Source: Platanthera guangdongensis
Taxonomy: Eukaryota > Streptophyta > Magnoliopsida > Asparagales > Orchidaceae
NCBI GenBank assembly: GCA_039583875.1
Contig: CM077158.1
Span: 127,429,221-127,493,220, forward strand
Length of the DNA: 64,000 nucleotides
Reading direction: 5' to 3'
The notes under the pieces were generated by a model. It was not told the origin of the DNA, searched no databases, and was given only the letters and a program-made list of their open reading frames with translations. Below, piece by piece: positions 1 through 11,089 of the stretch; positions within the stretch are counted from its first letter, which is position 1; each line of letters begins with the position of its first letter. The position numbers and the translations under genes are program-made.

Positions 1-607
1 CCAAGGTAAGGACGATCATCGGGGGTTCCGGACGTTCTCCATCCAGCACGTCCCCAGAGAAGAGAACACTGCTGCCGATCGATTGGCTAAGTTCGGACCT
101 TGGAAAGGGGGTGCTCTGACTGATTTATTCCATCCAGCGATCGAAGAAGGGGAGCTAATGGAGGTTGATCGGCGGCCCTCGTGGGTAGATCCTTTCGTTA
201 CCTTCTTTCTGATAGGAACCCTCCCTGAGGGGGTCAAGGAGGCAAGAAACTTCCGCCATAAGGTGGCCCACTATCTCATGCATGAAGGAGGATTACACCG
301 GAGGATGCTTTCGGGTCTCCTGGCTCGATGCGTGACGGAAGAGGAGACCAGGCACATTCTGGAGGAGGTGCACTCCGGGGAATGTGGTAGTCATTCCGGA
401 GGAAGGACTTTGGAAGCAAGGGTGGTCCGACAGGGGTACTTCTGGTCCACCCTGAGAAAGGACGCGACAGAATTTGCGAGGAAGTGCCAGAAGTGCCAGC
501 TCTACGCCCCCCTCCAGCTCTTGCCGGCCAAAAGACTCCGAAGCATCAACACCATGGCCCTTCGCCATTTGGGGGATGGATCTGGTGGGGCCTTTTCCTC
601 CAGCTAG
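1..607 (+). pseudogene. pol fragment of A: RNase H C-terminus and integrase zinc-binding domain
   Basis: From about position 32 the frame reads the end of an RNase H domain (HVPREENTAADRLAKF, the last conserved block with its D), a tether, and the integrase HHCC zinc finger near 350-510 (EEVHSGECGSH, then CQKCQLYAP). Integrase zinc binding helps the enzyme hold cDNA ends. Two breaks are visible against copy B: one G is missing from the G-run at about 26-30, and the frame is lost near 545-560, where copy B has two more bases. After that break the reading frame carries a non-homologous tail to a stop at 607. It is therefore dead as a polyprotein. Confidence 0.85.
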
Positions 608-1433
608 TGGACAAAGAAGATTCCTCCTGGTCATGATAGATTACTTCTCCAAGTGGCTGGAGGTCAAGGCGCTAGCAAAGGTGACCTCCCAAGTCATCAG
701 GAATTTCATCTGGGGGGAGATCATCTGCAGGCACAGGCTACCTCAGGCCATAGTCACGGATAACGGCCCCCAGTTTGCTAGCGAAGAGTTCATCAGCTTC
801 TGCACTCAGCTGGGCGTCGACCTCAGGTTTGCCTCTGTCCATCACCCCAGGAGCAACGGTCAGGTGGAGGCAGCAAACAAGATTATCGTTAACCTGCTAA
901 AGAAGAAGGTAGAGAATCTGAGAGGGAATTGGGTGGAGCAGCTCCCCTCGGTCCTATGGGCTCTGAGAACAACCCCGAACACGGCCACTGGCGAAACCCC
1001 TTTCAAGCTTTCTCATGGTTGTGAGGCGGTACTACCGGTGGAATTTGAGGTCCGATCCCCACGGGTCGCGGCTGCAGGTGATGGGGACGAGGCGTGGAGG
1101 ATGGAAAACGAAGAAGGCCTGCGTCTCTCACTAGACCTTACAGAGGAGCTGCGAGACGTAGCAGCCATCAGACAAGAGGAAATCAAGCATCGAATGGCAA
1201 GGCACTTTGACAAGCATATCAGGATAAAACAATTCACGGAAGGAGACCTGGTACTGAAAAAGGTTGATGCGGCAGGGAGGTCCGCCCCGGTGGGAAAGCT
1301 CAATCCAAATTGGGAGGGGCCTTATATTGTAGAAAGAGTGTTGAAAGCAGGGGGATACTACCTCCAAGATGTGGAGGGTAGGACCTTGAACCATTCCTGG
1401 AGTGGGGATGACTTAAAACGCTTCTACCCATGA
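551..1433 (+). pseudogene. pol fragment of A: integrase core and C-terminal GPY/F domain
   Basis: This continues integrase in another frame. The catalytic triad is present: D at codon 579 (GMDLVGPFP), D at codon 759 (VTDNGPQF), E at codon 867 (GQVEAANK), spaced DX35E as in retroviral-type integrases. The C-terminal tail holds NWEGPY, the GPY/F motif, and ends ...DLKRFYP then TGA at 1431-1433. There is no chromodomain, which fits Tat and excludes chromoviruses. The block is open from about 551 to the stop, so the core itself is undamaged although it is cut off from the upstream frame. Product role: insertion of element cDNA into host DNA. Confidence 0.88.
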
Positions 1434-1540
1434 GAAGGGAGAGCAGAAGATATGTACTCAAAGTATAATTAATATAATGTACTTCTCAAATTATTTCTCG
1501 TTCATTATTTCTCGTGAAGTCCTAATGACAGGAAGAGGTA

Positions 1541-2870
1541 TCTTCATCGGCACCCCGAGCTCGGCTCGGCCCCAGGTAGACCCGCTGTGCAGGCTCCCAT
1601 CTAGCTGGCAGGTCCGAAGGCTCGCCTGTGGGGGATAGGTTTTGAGTTGAGATCTTCATCGGCACCCCGAGCTCGGCTCGGCCCCAGGTAGACCCGCTGC
1701 GCAGGCTCCCATCTAGCTGGCAGGTCCGAAGGCTCGCCTGTGGGGGATAGGTTTCGAGTTGAGATCTTCGTCGGCACCCCGAGCTCGGCTCGGCCCCAGG
1801 TAGACCCGCTGCGCAGGCTCCCATCTAGCTGGCAGGTCCGAAGGCTCGCCTGTGGGGGATAGGTTTCGAGTTGAGATCTTCGTCGGCACCCCGAGCTCGG
1901 CTCGGCCCCAGGTAGACCCGCTGCGCAGGCTCCCATCTAGCTGGCAGGTCCGAAGGCTCTCCTGGGGGGATAGGTTTTGAGTTGAGATCTTCATCGGCAC
2001 CCCGAGCTCGGCTCGGCCCCAGGTAGACCCGCTGCGCAGGCTCCCATCTAGCTGGCAGGTCCGAAGGCTCGCCTGTGGGGGATAGGTTTTGAGTTGAGAT
2101 CTTCATCGGCACCCCGAGCTCGGCTCGGCCCCAGGTAGACCCGCTGCGTAGGCTCCCATCTAGCTGGCAGGTCCGAAGGCTCGCCTGTGGGGGATATGTT
2201 TCGAGTTGAGATATTCGTCGGCACCCCGAGCTCGGCTCGGCCCCAGGTAGACCCGCTGCGCAGGCTCCCATCTAGCTGGCAGGTCCGAAGGCTCGCCTGT
2301 GGGGGATAGGTTTTGAGTTGAGATCTTCATCGGCACCCCGAGCTCGGCTCGGCCCCAGGTAGACCCGCTGCGCAGGCTCCCATCTAGCTGGCAGGTCCGA
2401 AGGCTCGCCTGTGGGGGATAGGTTTTGAGTTGAGATCTTCATCGGCACCCCGAGCTCGGCTCGGCCCCAGGTAGACCCGCTGCGCAGGCTCCCATCTAGC
2501 TGGCAAGTCCGAAGGCTCGCCTGTGGGAGATAGGTTTTGAGTTGAGATCTTCATCGGCACCCCGAGCTCGGCTCGGCCCCAGGTAGACCCGCTGCGTAGG
2601 CTCCCATCTAGCTGGCAGGTCCGAAGGCTCGCCTGTGGGGGATAGGTTTTGAGTTGAGATCTTCGTCGGCACCCCGAGCTCGGCTCGGCCCCAGGTAGAC
2701 CCGCTGCGCAGGCTCCCATCTAGCTGGCAGGTCTGAAGGCTCGCCTGTGGGGGATAGGTTTTGAGTTGAGATCTTCATCGGCACCCCGAGCTCGGCTCGG
2801 CCCCAGGTAGACCCGCTGCGCAGGCTCCCATCTAGCTGGCAGGTCTGAAGGCTCGCCTGTGGGGGATAGG
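1541..2870 (+). repeat. 112-bp tandem array, 12 copies, in element A
   Basis: The start of the block CACCCCGAGC recurs at 1551, 1663, 1775, 1887, 1998, 2110, 2222, 2334, 2446, 2558, 2670 and 2782. That is a period of 112 with one 111-bp unit, and the last unit is cut at about 2868. Units differ at only a few positions (for example CTTCATCGG or CTTCGTCGG), so the array was homogenised recently. It lies between the pol stop and the 3' end of the antisense gene, where Tat elements are known to carry amplified repeats. Because 112 is not a multiple of three, long spurious ORFs open on the minus strand; they are not genes. An inverted, partly different version is in element B at 21497-22935. Confidence 0.97.
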
Positions 2871-3383
2871 GTTGGGTCAAGCAATCTCCATCAACATCAA
2901 ACTGACAAGGATGAATTCATTTTGGTGGAATCGGGTGAAAAGTCCCCTTAAGCGGCACTACACCTTAGTATCCCAACTTAGTCCTAAAGTACAAAAATAA
3001 ACAAAGGGAAAAAGGGTGTGGAGTAGGGCAGGTGACAGCACTCGCAGCGGATGGCTTTTGAGGATCGTCTCGTCGTAGCGAAAGGGCACTCGCGAGGCAA
3101 GCCATTGCGCCAACTCGCGGTCGTTAAGCGCGTCGAGAACCCGTCTCGCGTAGGACATAAAACAGAAAAATATATATACAGAAAGGTTACACGGCGAGAC
3201 GAAGTAGTAGCACCGTCCCGCAGGCAAAAAGCAAACCAGAGATTAACTTCAAAAAATAAGAAATAAAATAGAAGACAGCAAAATTGAGCACTCGCTCGTT
3301 ACTTGGCAGATGCCACAAAATATAGTATAAAGTCTTTACATCAGGAGGAGGAGAGAGTGATTCTAAATCGTGGAGGGGGCGCA
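2871..3383. other. Spacer between tandem array and antisense gene, element A
   Basis: No coding sequence is supported here. It should hold the 3' untranslated end of aORF-2 (minus strand). The CTCGC/GCGAG pentamer common in this element half recurs (for example about 3090-3150 and 3190). No convincing hairpin terminator is expected or seen; plant genes use poly(A) signals. Confidence 0.5.
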
Positions 3384-5377
3384 TCAGTCCTCCTCGCCGG
3401 ATGAAGAATCATCGCTCTCCTCGCTATAGAGCTCGGGGACCAAGTCGCGCGCGGTCACTGTCTCAGACTCATCCTTCACAACCCCCAGGTCTTTCATCAT
3501 CTGCAGCACCAGCTCAGCCCCACGAACACTAGCGTCTCGGCATCGCTCCTCAACTTCCTCGTAAGAGTAGTGTGGCGGAGGTGTCCGGAAGGGCTCGCGG
3601 CGAGATGACGACGCAGCATCCGCCTGAAGGCGCGCGTTCTCAGCTGTCAGGACCCGGACCTCCTCTTCCAAAACTGCCACGCGCGAGCGAAGTTGTCCCG
3701 CCGTCTCGGCATCCTGCGGGATGACCTGGCAATTAGCCAAGAATCGTGGGAAAGGAAAAACCCAAGGGAAAAGAGAGTTATGGCTTACCACGCCGCCTTG
3801 GGCCTTCGCGAGGAGCGACTCGGCATCTGACAACCTTCTCGCTAGACCAGTAGATTTCTCCCACTCCGCCTCCAGATTTTCCTCGCTGGCCTTCCATTTT
3901 GAATTGATGTAAATGAGGCGGCGAGAGGAGCGGTGCGAGAACTCCAAGGCCCGCATTTGATGGTGGCAAGTTTTTAGCACAAGGTCCTTGGTGGACTCGC
4001 TTTCAGGCAAAGCGGCGTCAAGGCCGCCATACAGGCCGTACCCTATGGCGAAGGCATGGCTGGAAGGGACCTCTTGCTCTTTCCATGATGGAAGGAGGGT
4101 GGAGATGGACACGCGGTTGGCGTCCCGCCCCCACAGCAGAACCGGGTCGCCGACGGCATCGTGAACCACGGGACCCAGGTTGTAATTCATGTGAGAGGCG
4201 GGGGCGGGACGGCCAGAGGAGTCGCCCTCGTGAGAGGAGGTAGCAGCCACCTGTTCAGGAGCAGCAGCTCGCGGATTGGAAGCAGTGGCGGGCAGGTTGG
4301 AGGCAACAGCAGGTTGATCAGAAAGTACCGTCTCGCGGATAGGCGAGACGGCCTAGTGATTAGGCGAGGGAGGCGGTGGAGTTTCCCCTAGAGAGATAGG
4401 GCTCCCTTGAGGAGCCTTCCTCCTTTCCTTGGAGATGACTACAGCCTTCTTCATCTTCTTTTTTGGAGGGCTGGAGCGAGAGGGGACCGTGTCATCTCCG
4501 GGACGCTTGGGTGGGTTGACCGTCAGGAACTCTCTCGCCGCCTCTGCCGCTGCATTGGCGAGATCAAGACCCTTGGCAGGGTGAATATTGCTCTTATAAG
4601 GAGGGGATGCTGGAATAATTCGCTCACCTAAAAGAAAGCGGGGGTTAGAAAGAAGTGAGACGACGAATAGCCAAGAGAGAGGAATAGAAGAATACCCTCG
4701 CCTGGGAGCACTGGGAGAAGCGAATCGAGGCCTCGCCGCAAGGAGTTGACCTTGAAGTTCTTGCCAACTAGGTACTCGCACAGCAGCTTCTCTGGCCCAC
4801 TGACTTGGGGGGTGGCGTAGAAGCTCTCTGGCGGAGAGACCAGCATGAGAGGGATGCCTCCGAAGTCAGCCCGGTCTCCCCGGATGAAGACGAATCGGGT
4901 GAGCCAGTGATGATTCTTGTTAGGCATCTCGCATACCTTGAGCCCCTGCCCAGTGAAGTACGAGACGCCATTGGCATTGGCGTGGTAGATGAAAAGCTTG
5001 CGGAACGCCGTCAAGCTAAACTCGATGCATTCCCGGCGCATATAGCATGCGAACGCGATCAACACCGAAATCGCGTTAGGGTTGAACTGTGCCGGGACGA
5101 CACCGAAGTACTTGAAGGTCTGCTTCACCTCAGGCCAGAGGGGCAGTCGCAACCCCGCCTCGAAGTGCGAGACGGGGAAGGCGAGTTCCCCAGGGTAGTA
5201 TGTGTTGATGCACTCGCCGACCTTGGGGTGACGCGACTCGATCCCTTCCCCTAGATACTCGCGGGCAAACTTATCGTGGTCTTCCCGAGGGAGCCGGCCG
5301 AGCGGGAAGTCATGGTCAGTAAACCTCTTCCCGCAGCGGCTGCGCCCCTCACCCTCCTCCACTTTCTTCTTACCCAT
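3384..5377 (-). pseudogene. aORF-2 of A: spliced antisense gene with putative gypsy-type transposon domain
   Basis: Runs opposite to gag-pol. ATG at 5377 (MGKKKVEEGEG). Two GT-AG introns are inferred from sequence and from matching sites in copy B: 4628-4695 (68 bp) and 3714-3788 (75 bp). Exons of 682, 839 and 330 nt keep phase and give about 616 codons, with one nonsense codon (TAG at 4353-4355). Exon 1 resembles the plant 'putative gypsy type transposon' domain (Pfam Transposase_28): FPVSHFEAGLRLPLWPEV, VPAQFNPNAISV, FRKLFIYHA, NKNHHWLTRFVF. The middle is basic and proline/serine rich (SPPKKKMKKA, nuclear-signal-like). The end is coiled-coil-like (VAVLEEEVRVLTAENARLQ) with an acidic tail SEESDDSSSGEED. 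Function is unknown; no catalytic motif is recognised. It is much better preserved than the pol of the same element. Confidence 0.75.
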
Positions 5378-5514
5378 CTTCTTCGGCTAATTGGTCCTAG
5401 GCGAGACGAAGGTGGAATTAGGCGAGAATGGGCCGGCGAGACTGAGAGGTCAGAGGACCAAGACTTGGCTAACAGCGAAGGCGGAAAGTGCGGTATCTAA
5501 TCCTGGACTAGGCA

Positions 5515-5522
5515 TATTTATA
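5515..5522 (-). promoter_or_regulatory. Candidate TATA box of aORF-2
   Basis: The minus strand reads TTATAAATATGCC about 138 bp upstream of the aORF-2 ATG and downstream of the aORF-1 stop. Element B has a weaker TGTAAATACCCC at the matching place (about 18654-18665). Position supports a separate promoter for aORF-2, but no transcript evidence is available. Confidence 0.45.
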
Positions 5523-5825
5523 ACTGATGCAGGGCCAATGATTAAAAGGGTGGGAAAATGAGGGGGAGAGGAAGAGTCGACGCCTTTTCTCTCTCATATG
5601 CCTCGAACGGCGCGACCCATCACAATCAGGAAAAGCTATAAATAAATATTTAGCATAAATTAAAAAGGAGGATTAAAAAAGAGAGAAAAATTAAGCCTTG
5701 AAAAATATATTTATGATCAGACATCATCCCGCAGGAGGCCAAGCTCTCTGCGTACTTTGGCGGGACTACCATTATTACAAATCTTTCGAGAAGAAGAAAA
5801 AGATGGATAGCGGGACGGACATTCT

Positions 5826-6779
5826 TCAGTATGGGCGCCATTCCCAGCAGCCGCCACGAGCCCCCCCGCGAGGAGGTCTACTCCGTGAGTGGAAGGAACG
5901 GATCGTTTTAAGACCACGCCGCGCGAGACGGAGCTGCATATCGGTCTCATCGATGATGGCCTCGGGGTCGGGGCCGTCGACATCCAGCTCGGCATTGGCT
6001 CCAGAAGATAGACGAGCGCACTCGCCCTCCAGCGACTCGATGCGCTTCTCCGCGGCCTGTTTGTCTAAAGTCAAGGAGTGAATGAGGCGCGCGTGCTTCC
6101 GGAAGAGCTCAGCCGTCTTCCGCTTCATCTCCACTGGATCTGAGGGATCGCCCAGATAGTCTTCAATCCCGTCTGCAAGAGGAGGCGAGACGGAGAGTTG
6201 CTTTGGCTGCTCCTCAATAGGAGAGTTGGCCCGAGAATCTGCGCAAGGGGTGCAGAGGCAAGGTGGAAGAGGCACTCGCAGGAGAGAGTGAGAGTAGCGA
6301 AGGGGATTCAAAAGGGCAAGGGAAGGTCCCTTACCAGGGAGGCGAGAGGTATCGGCGGCCGGGGAGGGGTCGTCCCTCCTCTCGCTGGGAGTAGTTGGAG
6401 GAGTAGATGAGGGCAGCGAATCAAGCTCCTCGCAACGGACAGCAGAACCATCTCGCGGACTCTTCGGGGACGGCGGAACCACAAGAGCCCCCTGAAAAAG
6501 CATTAGTCAACAAAAGAGCACCCGGTCGCGGAAATAACAGTGGTAATAGCGAGTACCCACCTCTTTTTTCGTGGAGGGCGCATGGGGAGTGGGGACAGAT
6601 TTTAAAGAGACGCGAGACGAATATACTGCTACAGGTGAAGGGCACCCAGCCTTCGTCTTTTTCGAGCGAGACGACGGGGCGAGGGGACGAACCAGAGAAG
6701 AGGTAAAAGCAGCCACGTTGGCCTTATGTTGCTCTCGCACCAGTGCGAGACGTTCGCGAAAACTTTGACTGTGCGTCAT
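5826..6779 (-). CDS. aORF-1 of A: first antisense gene, spliced, function unknown
   Basis: Starts at ATG 6779 (MTHSQSFRERLALVREQ, parallel to MSHIQSFHELLALVRKQ in copy B). Inferred GT-AG introns: 6492-6560 (69 bp) and, less certain, 6239-6334 (96 bp, a multiple of three, so read-through also stays open). Spliced length is about 262 aa with no internal stop. The N-terminal ~70 residues are Ser/Pro rich. The C-terminal half is helical (AELFRKHARLIHSLTLDKQAAEKRIESLEGECARL, here described by position about 6110-6010), probably a coiled coil, and ends in an Arg/Gly-rich tail. No family is recognised. Its neighbour on the same strand is aORF-2, 448 bp downstream. The space normally found between TATA and ATG is missing here (see the promoter entry), so expression of this copy is doubtful. 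Confidence 0.6.
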
Positions 6780-6788
6780 ATATTTATA
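6779..6788 (-). promoter_or_regulatory. TATA box of aORF-1, fused to its start codon by deletion
   Basis: The minus strand reads CCTATAAATATATGACGC, with the ATG of aORF-1 overlapping the end of the TATA box. In copy B the same TATA (17273-17282) lies 76 bp before the ATG. About 70 bp holding the transcription start and 5' leader are therefore missing from A. Confidence 0.65.
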
Positions 6789-6888
6789 GGCCCCGGTGGG
6801 GCCTCAGAAGATTCCTAATAAATACGTTTTTTAATGCACCTTGAATAACGAGCCTCGGTTGAACATTCTTTTTGAGCTTAGAGTAATC

Positions 6889-6907
6889 TCGAAAAGAGCA
6901 GGGATTG
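6889..6907 (+). other. Polypurine tract of A
   Basis: A purine-rich stretch, cgaaaagagcagggattg, lies directly before the 3' LTR start TGTACAACC. It would prime plus-strand cDNA synthesis. Confidence 0.7.
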
Positions 6908-7621
6908 TGTACAACCTCGGGCTCGCAAAGAGCCCTCAAGAAGCAAACAGATCGAGATAGGCAAAGGGGACCAGCAGGGCCCACTCGCAAGCGGCGAGAT
7001 GATGGGCTCTCCAAGGGGCAAAATGCCCCCACCCAGAGGCGAGAGGGCCTCCAGAAGCGAGATGACCTCCAAGGGCGAGAGGCGCCGGCGAGACGGGCGG
7101 TGGGTCCTTCTCGCCGGCAGGTGCCTTTCCTCTCGCCAGGGGGAGAGAAGGCTTTTTTATTTTTCCTGTCAAAGCAGGGGTTTTTACTCTTCTACCCCGG
7201 GTATTTTTACCCTCTTACCCTTGGTATACTGCGTATAGCTCCTCATAACAGCGGAGTTCGGCTGTTGGCAGACCCAGCCAAGGGTACCCCGGTAATTTCA
7301 AGCCGGTGCAGTTTTGTTATTGGCAGTTCAGATTCTGAAATCTATAAATAAGCCCTTAGGGGTTCTTCAGAAGGGGACTTGGGAGACTCTTAAGAGGATC
7401 CATTTGGCACAGTCTTCTGAGGAACTCCAAGCCCAGCTTTTGGCTTTGGAGGGGAAGCTCTCTGTGACCTTCCGGGTAAGCGGTGGGACCTCCCTGCTGC
7501 GGCTTTGGGCTAGTTTTCCTTAGTCCTTCACGATCAGTCGGAGGTCGAGCTTGGGACAAGTAGGTGTCGGCTACGCCCCAATTTTGTGAACGCTTGTCGG
7601 AGTCAAATTTTGGCTTCAACA
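6908..7621 (+). repeat. 3' LTR of element A
   Basis: 714 bp, TGTACAACCTCGGGC... to ...TTTTGGCTTCAACA, matching the reversed LTRs of B (16420-17149; 28786-29455 plus 42284-42342) and the LTR of C (43488-44229). A TATA box, TATAAATA, is at 7343-7350 and would start element transcription. The U3 part (6908-7340) is crowded with the pentamer GCGAG/CTCGC, about nine times in 6915-7140. The target duplication cannot be checked because the 5' end lies outside. Confidence 0.9.
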
Positions 7622-10600
7622 CTATCCACCCCCCCCCCCCTCTAGAGTATATCAGGTGTAACTTGCACTTTCATGTAATCTGTCACACTTATACAGTAAT
7701 ATTGCATGGCTATTTTAGGCCACTTAGAGACAATTCCAGGACATGAACCCTAAATGACTTATGTATCTTAGCCTCTTAAATTTAATTTGCCACCTTAATC
7801 TTGTAATTTGGAGCAGCATACTGCCCTGTAGTGCTGTTTTTATAAGACTGGTCCTAGGCAAGGGCATAATTTCAAATTGATGCCCAAGCCGAACCAGTAA
7901 TCAAAATGACCCCAAATTTTGGGTGCATGCATGATTAGGGCATATTTAGCCCCTGACAAATATTTAGAATTTTTGGGGAAACATTTTTTATAGTTTTATT
8001 CATAATACACAAAATTAAATAAATGAAATATTTGGAGGGTTATGGCTCCACATGGCCCCAAATTTTGGTGGCATATCCTTGGCGGCTATTCATGTGCATG
8101 GTAAATATTTCATCACATATGGACCAATGCATCGTGGGTAAACTCACTTGCATGTGTTGATTATATATAGGCTTGGGGTGCAAATAGCCAAATTTGAAAT
8201 GTTGTGTATTAGACCTATTTGAAACATCCAAAAATCATGGTATTGATTTCAGAGGCTCATTTGGGTGAACTATACCACACATTGTAATAATGGAATTTTT
8301 GGAAGCAAAAATCCCATTATTTGGAATTTTTGGAATAATAGAACATTTGCAAAATAAATGTAAAAATAGGCTTATCATTGAGATAAAATCCCCAATTTTT
8401 GTCAATGTAAATATTTTGTTAGATTTAACTCCTGAAAAGTTTTATGTCTTTGTTTGAAGAATTTGATAGTAGTTATGTGGAAATTATCTTTTTACCCTCA
8501 TTTTACTTAATTAGCAAATTGGTGAAAATACTTTGTAGAAACTTTTGGAAAATTTCTTGATGATATATCTGAGTATGAATAACCTTGTATAATTTTTTCA
8601 GCATTTTTGGATGAATAAGTAATTTTTAAAAACTTATAATGGCATTTTGGTAAATTGTTAAGAATTGAATTTGGTAGGCCATTACATTATAGAAGTTGAT
8701 GAAACTCTGCCATTAGCCTTAAATGAATGATATATATGCTTTGTAATATTCTTAGAAATTTTAGTAATATGTTCCTTATACTTCATTTGGAAAATGGCTA
8801 TTATGTGAGTTTTGTATTAATTAAGGAATAAATAGAAATATTCAAAGGAAAATTATGAATTTTGGTAGACAGTACTATTTTACCAAGATATAACTTATGA
8901 AAAATTCCTTAGGTTAGTGGATTAAAATTTGTGATACTTCATGTATTAAATGACCTAGGGGATTAATTAAATGATTTAATTAGAGGCCTTAATGACTTAA
9001 GAAAATTATAAAAATCAATAGGCTCATTTCATTAGTCCATACCATCCTAGGATAAATAATTAGGGGCAGGTGGCCCAAGGAATTGGAAGTTCCATTTCGG
9101 GGTGGTATTAGGTCATGAGTTGCGTATAGTGTAAGTTTTACTATAAAGACCACCGGGGGATAGATCAACGGTTACGCTAGAGGTTACAATTGGAGAATAA
9201 CCTTGGTGGGTAGTGTTGTCTTAGTGATGAGAGTAAAAGTGTAAACCCTTGGATAACAACTGGAGTGGAGGCCGGCAGAAGACCGTTGCCCTTCTGATAA
9301 CATCTTAAGTCATTATGATCACTCAAGAGTAATAATGAGAGTTGGGGGTGAATTATGGGTAGTCATCAACTAAAATAAATATCCTTGATAAAGGGAGCTT
9401 TGGGCGTAATCCCATCATAGTTCCTAGTGCCCCCGAGAGCCCTTCACCGGGTATACCATGGGCAGTCCTGGGATTAACCTTAAATCACTAAGTATAATAA
9501 CTCGTAGACAAGAGTAGTCTAATATGTTAAGATATTGTGGTTCATTATCGCCCGTGACAGGTTTGAGGTATTTTGAATAAAGGCACTATTGTGCGTTCTC
9601 GCCCGAGATGGGTTGGAGGGATATATGTTGCAGGCTCACCCGTGAAGGGTTTGAGGGATTCAGGACAGGTTGGTCCTGCGAGCTGAAGGCTCGGGATGAA
9701 ATACTTGCATGTGCATAAATTTAGTGGCGGGTCATGCGGTACTGGTCGTTCGTCACACCGATGGAAGTACGGTGAACCAGGCGGGTATGAGGGTTAGAGG
9801 GGCCAGTGGGTTGTTTTACACTGCGATCTGGAGGACGACCACCGATAACGCACACCCGACCCAACAAGACTGATGGGCTATCAGCAAAGTACGTACGCAT
9901 GGACTCTAGAGTGCACCTAGGACGTGTACAGAGGCATATGAGAGGGGTTTTAGCCTTGGTAGTGTGTATACCGGCCTAGAAGTGGAGATGCCCGCTCCAC
10001 TGCTGCCGTAGCCACAGCGGTGGTACCCGAGAGTGAAGCTAGCTCTCAAAAAGTGGGAACTAAAGGTCTGTGATCAAAGAGTATTTGTGTGAGTTGCACT
10101 TTCCTGTTGCATAAATTGCATCATAAACATTCATTCATATTAGGTCATACGCTTCATAGATCCTTATCATATAAATTAGTATGGGCTCTTTTATATGATA
10201 AGTTAAATTTCCTGGAAACCATAACTTATAAATTTGTATGGGCATTTTTATAAGTTAAGGTACGATTTGTGATGGTAGAGTAGTGGTAGCATAGTTTTAT
10301 TTTCCTGCTATTACTTTCAGTTCTTTACTTACATTACCGTACTGTATTTTACTTCACTTGTCGTACTTCAGTTCTATACCTTACTTACTGCACTTGTACT
10401 TCTTACAAAGAACTGCTAGAGTAGAACTACTATTACTCCTCATATACTTGTTAGTATAGTGCCACTGCCACATGTTTACACTTGTTACCCCTTGTTGTCC
10501 TCCGCTTCGTCCTCCCGCACGATGCCTAGGAGTTACGGGGCGAGTTGTGGAGGAAACGACTTAGTCTTTTTGACTAATGGTCGGTGACCAAACTATTTTT

Positions 10601-11064
10601 AGGAGCTCGAGGAGATGGAGCACCAGCATGACCGGCATGACGAGATGGCAGGACGTGAGGAGCTGATACCACCAACACCTACTACTATTACTACAGAGTT
10701 GCCTCAGGTGGGATGACTTGGTGATGATAGATATCTTCCGCTGTTTAGAGTTGAGAGAGAGCTTTTGATATGATATACTGGGCATAAGCCCTTATTACTC
10801 TTCATATTATTTTTGTACTCATTTGGACTGATGTTTTCCTTTCATATATTTATATATATATACTGTGACTGTGAACTATTTGTGGTTTGCTTTTACCGCT
10901 ATACTTCTGTTTCTCATTTTGGCCTACAAGTTTTATGATCGTACTAGCCGGCAAAATAGGTGTATTGCGGTGTCGACTAACCCGTGTGTTAGTGCCACCG
11001 TAAGAAGGCGGTTCTGGGCATAAGACCGGAAGCCTCCTTGGTAAGGGGGAGGGGGGGTCTTACA
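7622..11064. mobile_element. Element D: truncated copy of the long non-coding H family
   Basis: No ORF of substance in 3.4 kb. The right end, read on the minus strand, starts TGTAAGACCCC. The following blocks match the start of element H in order: CCCAGAACCGCC, ATGCCCAGTA, GCGGAAG and CTCCTAGGCA. Further in, GTGAGTTGCACTT and GGAACTAAAGGTCTGTG match H at about 45640-45690 reversed. H is 5.2 kb between TSDs, so D lacks about 1.8 kb, probably because element A inserted into it. A TATA-like ATTATATATAGGC lies near 8161-8173. It contains three diverged CGCCCGTGA/CGCCCGAGA-type repeats at about 9550-9660. Probably part of a very long LTR; no coding partner is visible. Confidence 0.7.
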
Positions 11065-11089
11065 CACACAAGGTCTGATCATTAAGGTA

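Larger units (their letters stand above)
1..7621 (+). mobile_element. Element A: Tat-type Ty3/gypsy LTR retrotransposon, 3' part
   Basis: The window opens inside pol. Order on +: RNase H end, integrase, 112-bp tandem array, two genes on the opposite strand, polypurine tract, 3' LTR ending in ...GGCTTCAACA. Integrase wording and the gene order match element B, which has both LTRs, so A is a second copy of one family in the other orientation. Extra antisense genes and tandem repeats between pol and the 3' LTR are known from plant Tat-lineage elements (Grande, Retand); the lineage call rests on that plus the pol sequence. The 5' half lies outside the window. A appears to sit inside element D, which begins directly after its LTR. 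Confidence 0.9.

Noticed and set aside
1522..2880. Overlapping minus-strand ORFs (MGACAAGLPGAEPSSG...) up to 148 aa
   Set aside because: They are readings of the 112-bp tandem repeat; the period is not a multiple of three, so all frames open in turn. No gene.
7627..7646. C-run followed by TCTAGAG after the LTR of A as the edge of a SIRE LTR
   Set aside because: Similar to the S1 LTR end, but only a low-complexity run plus a few bases match; no TG...CA border or further homology.
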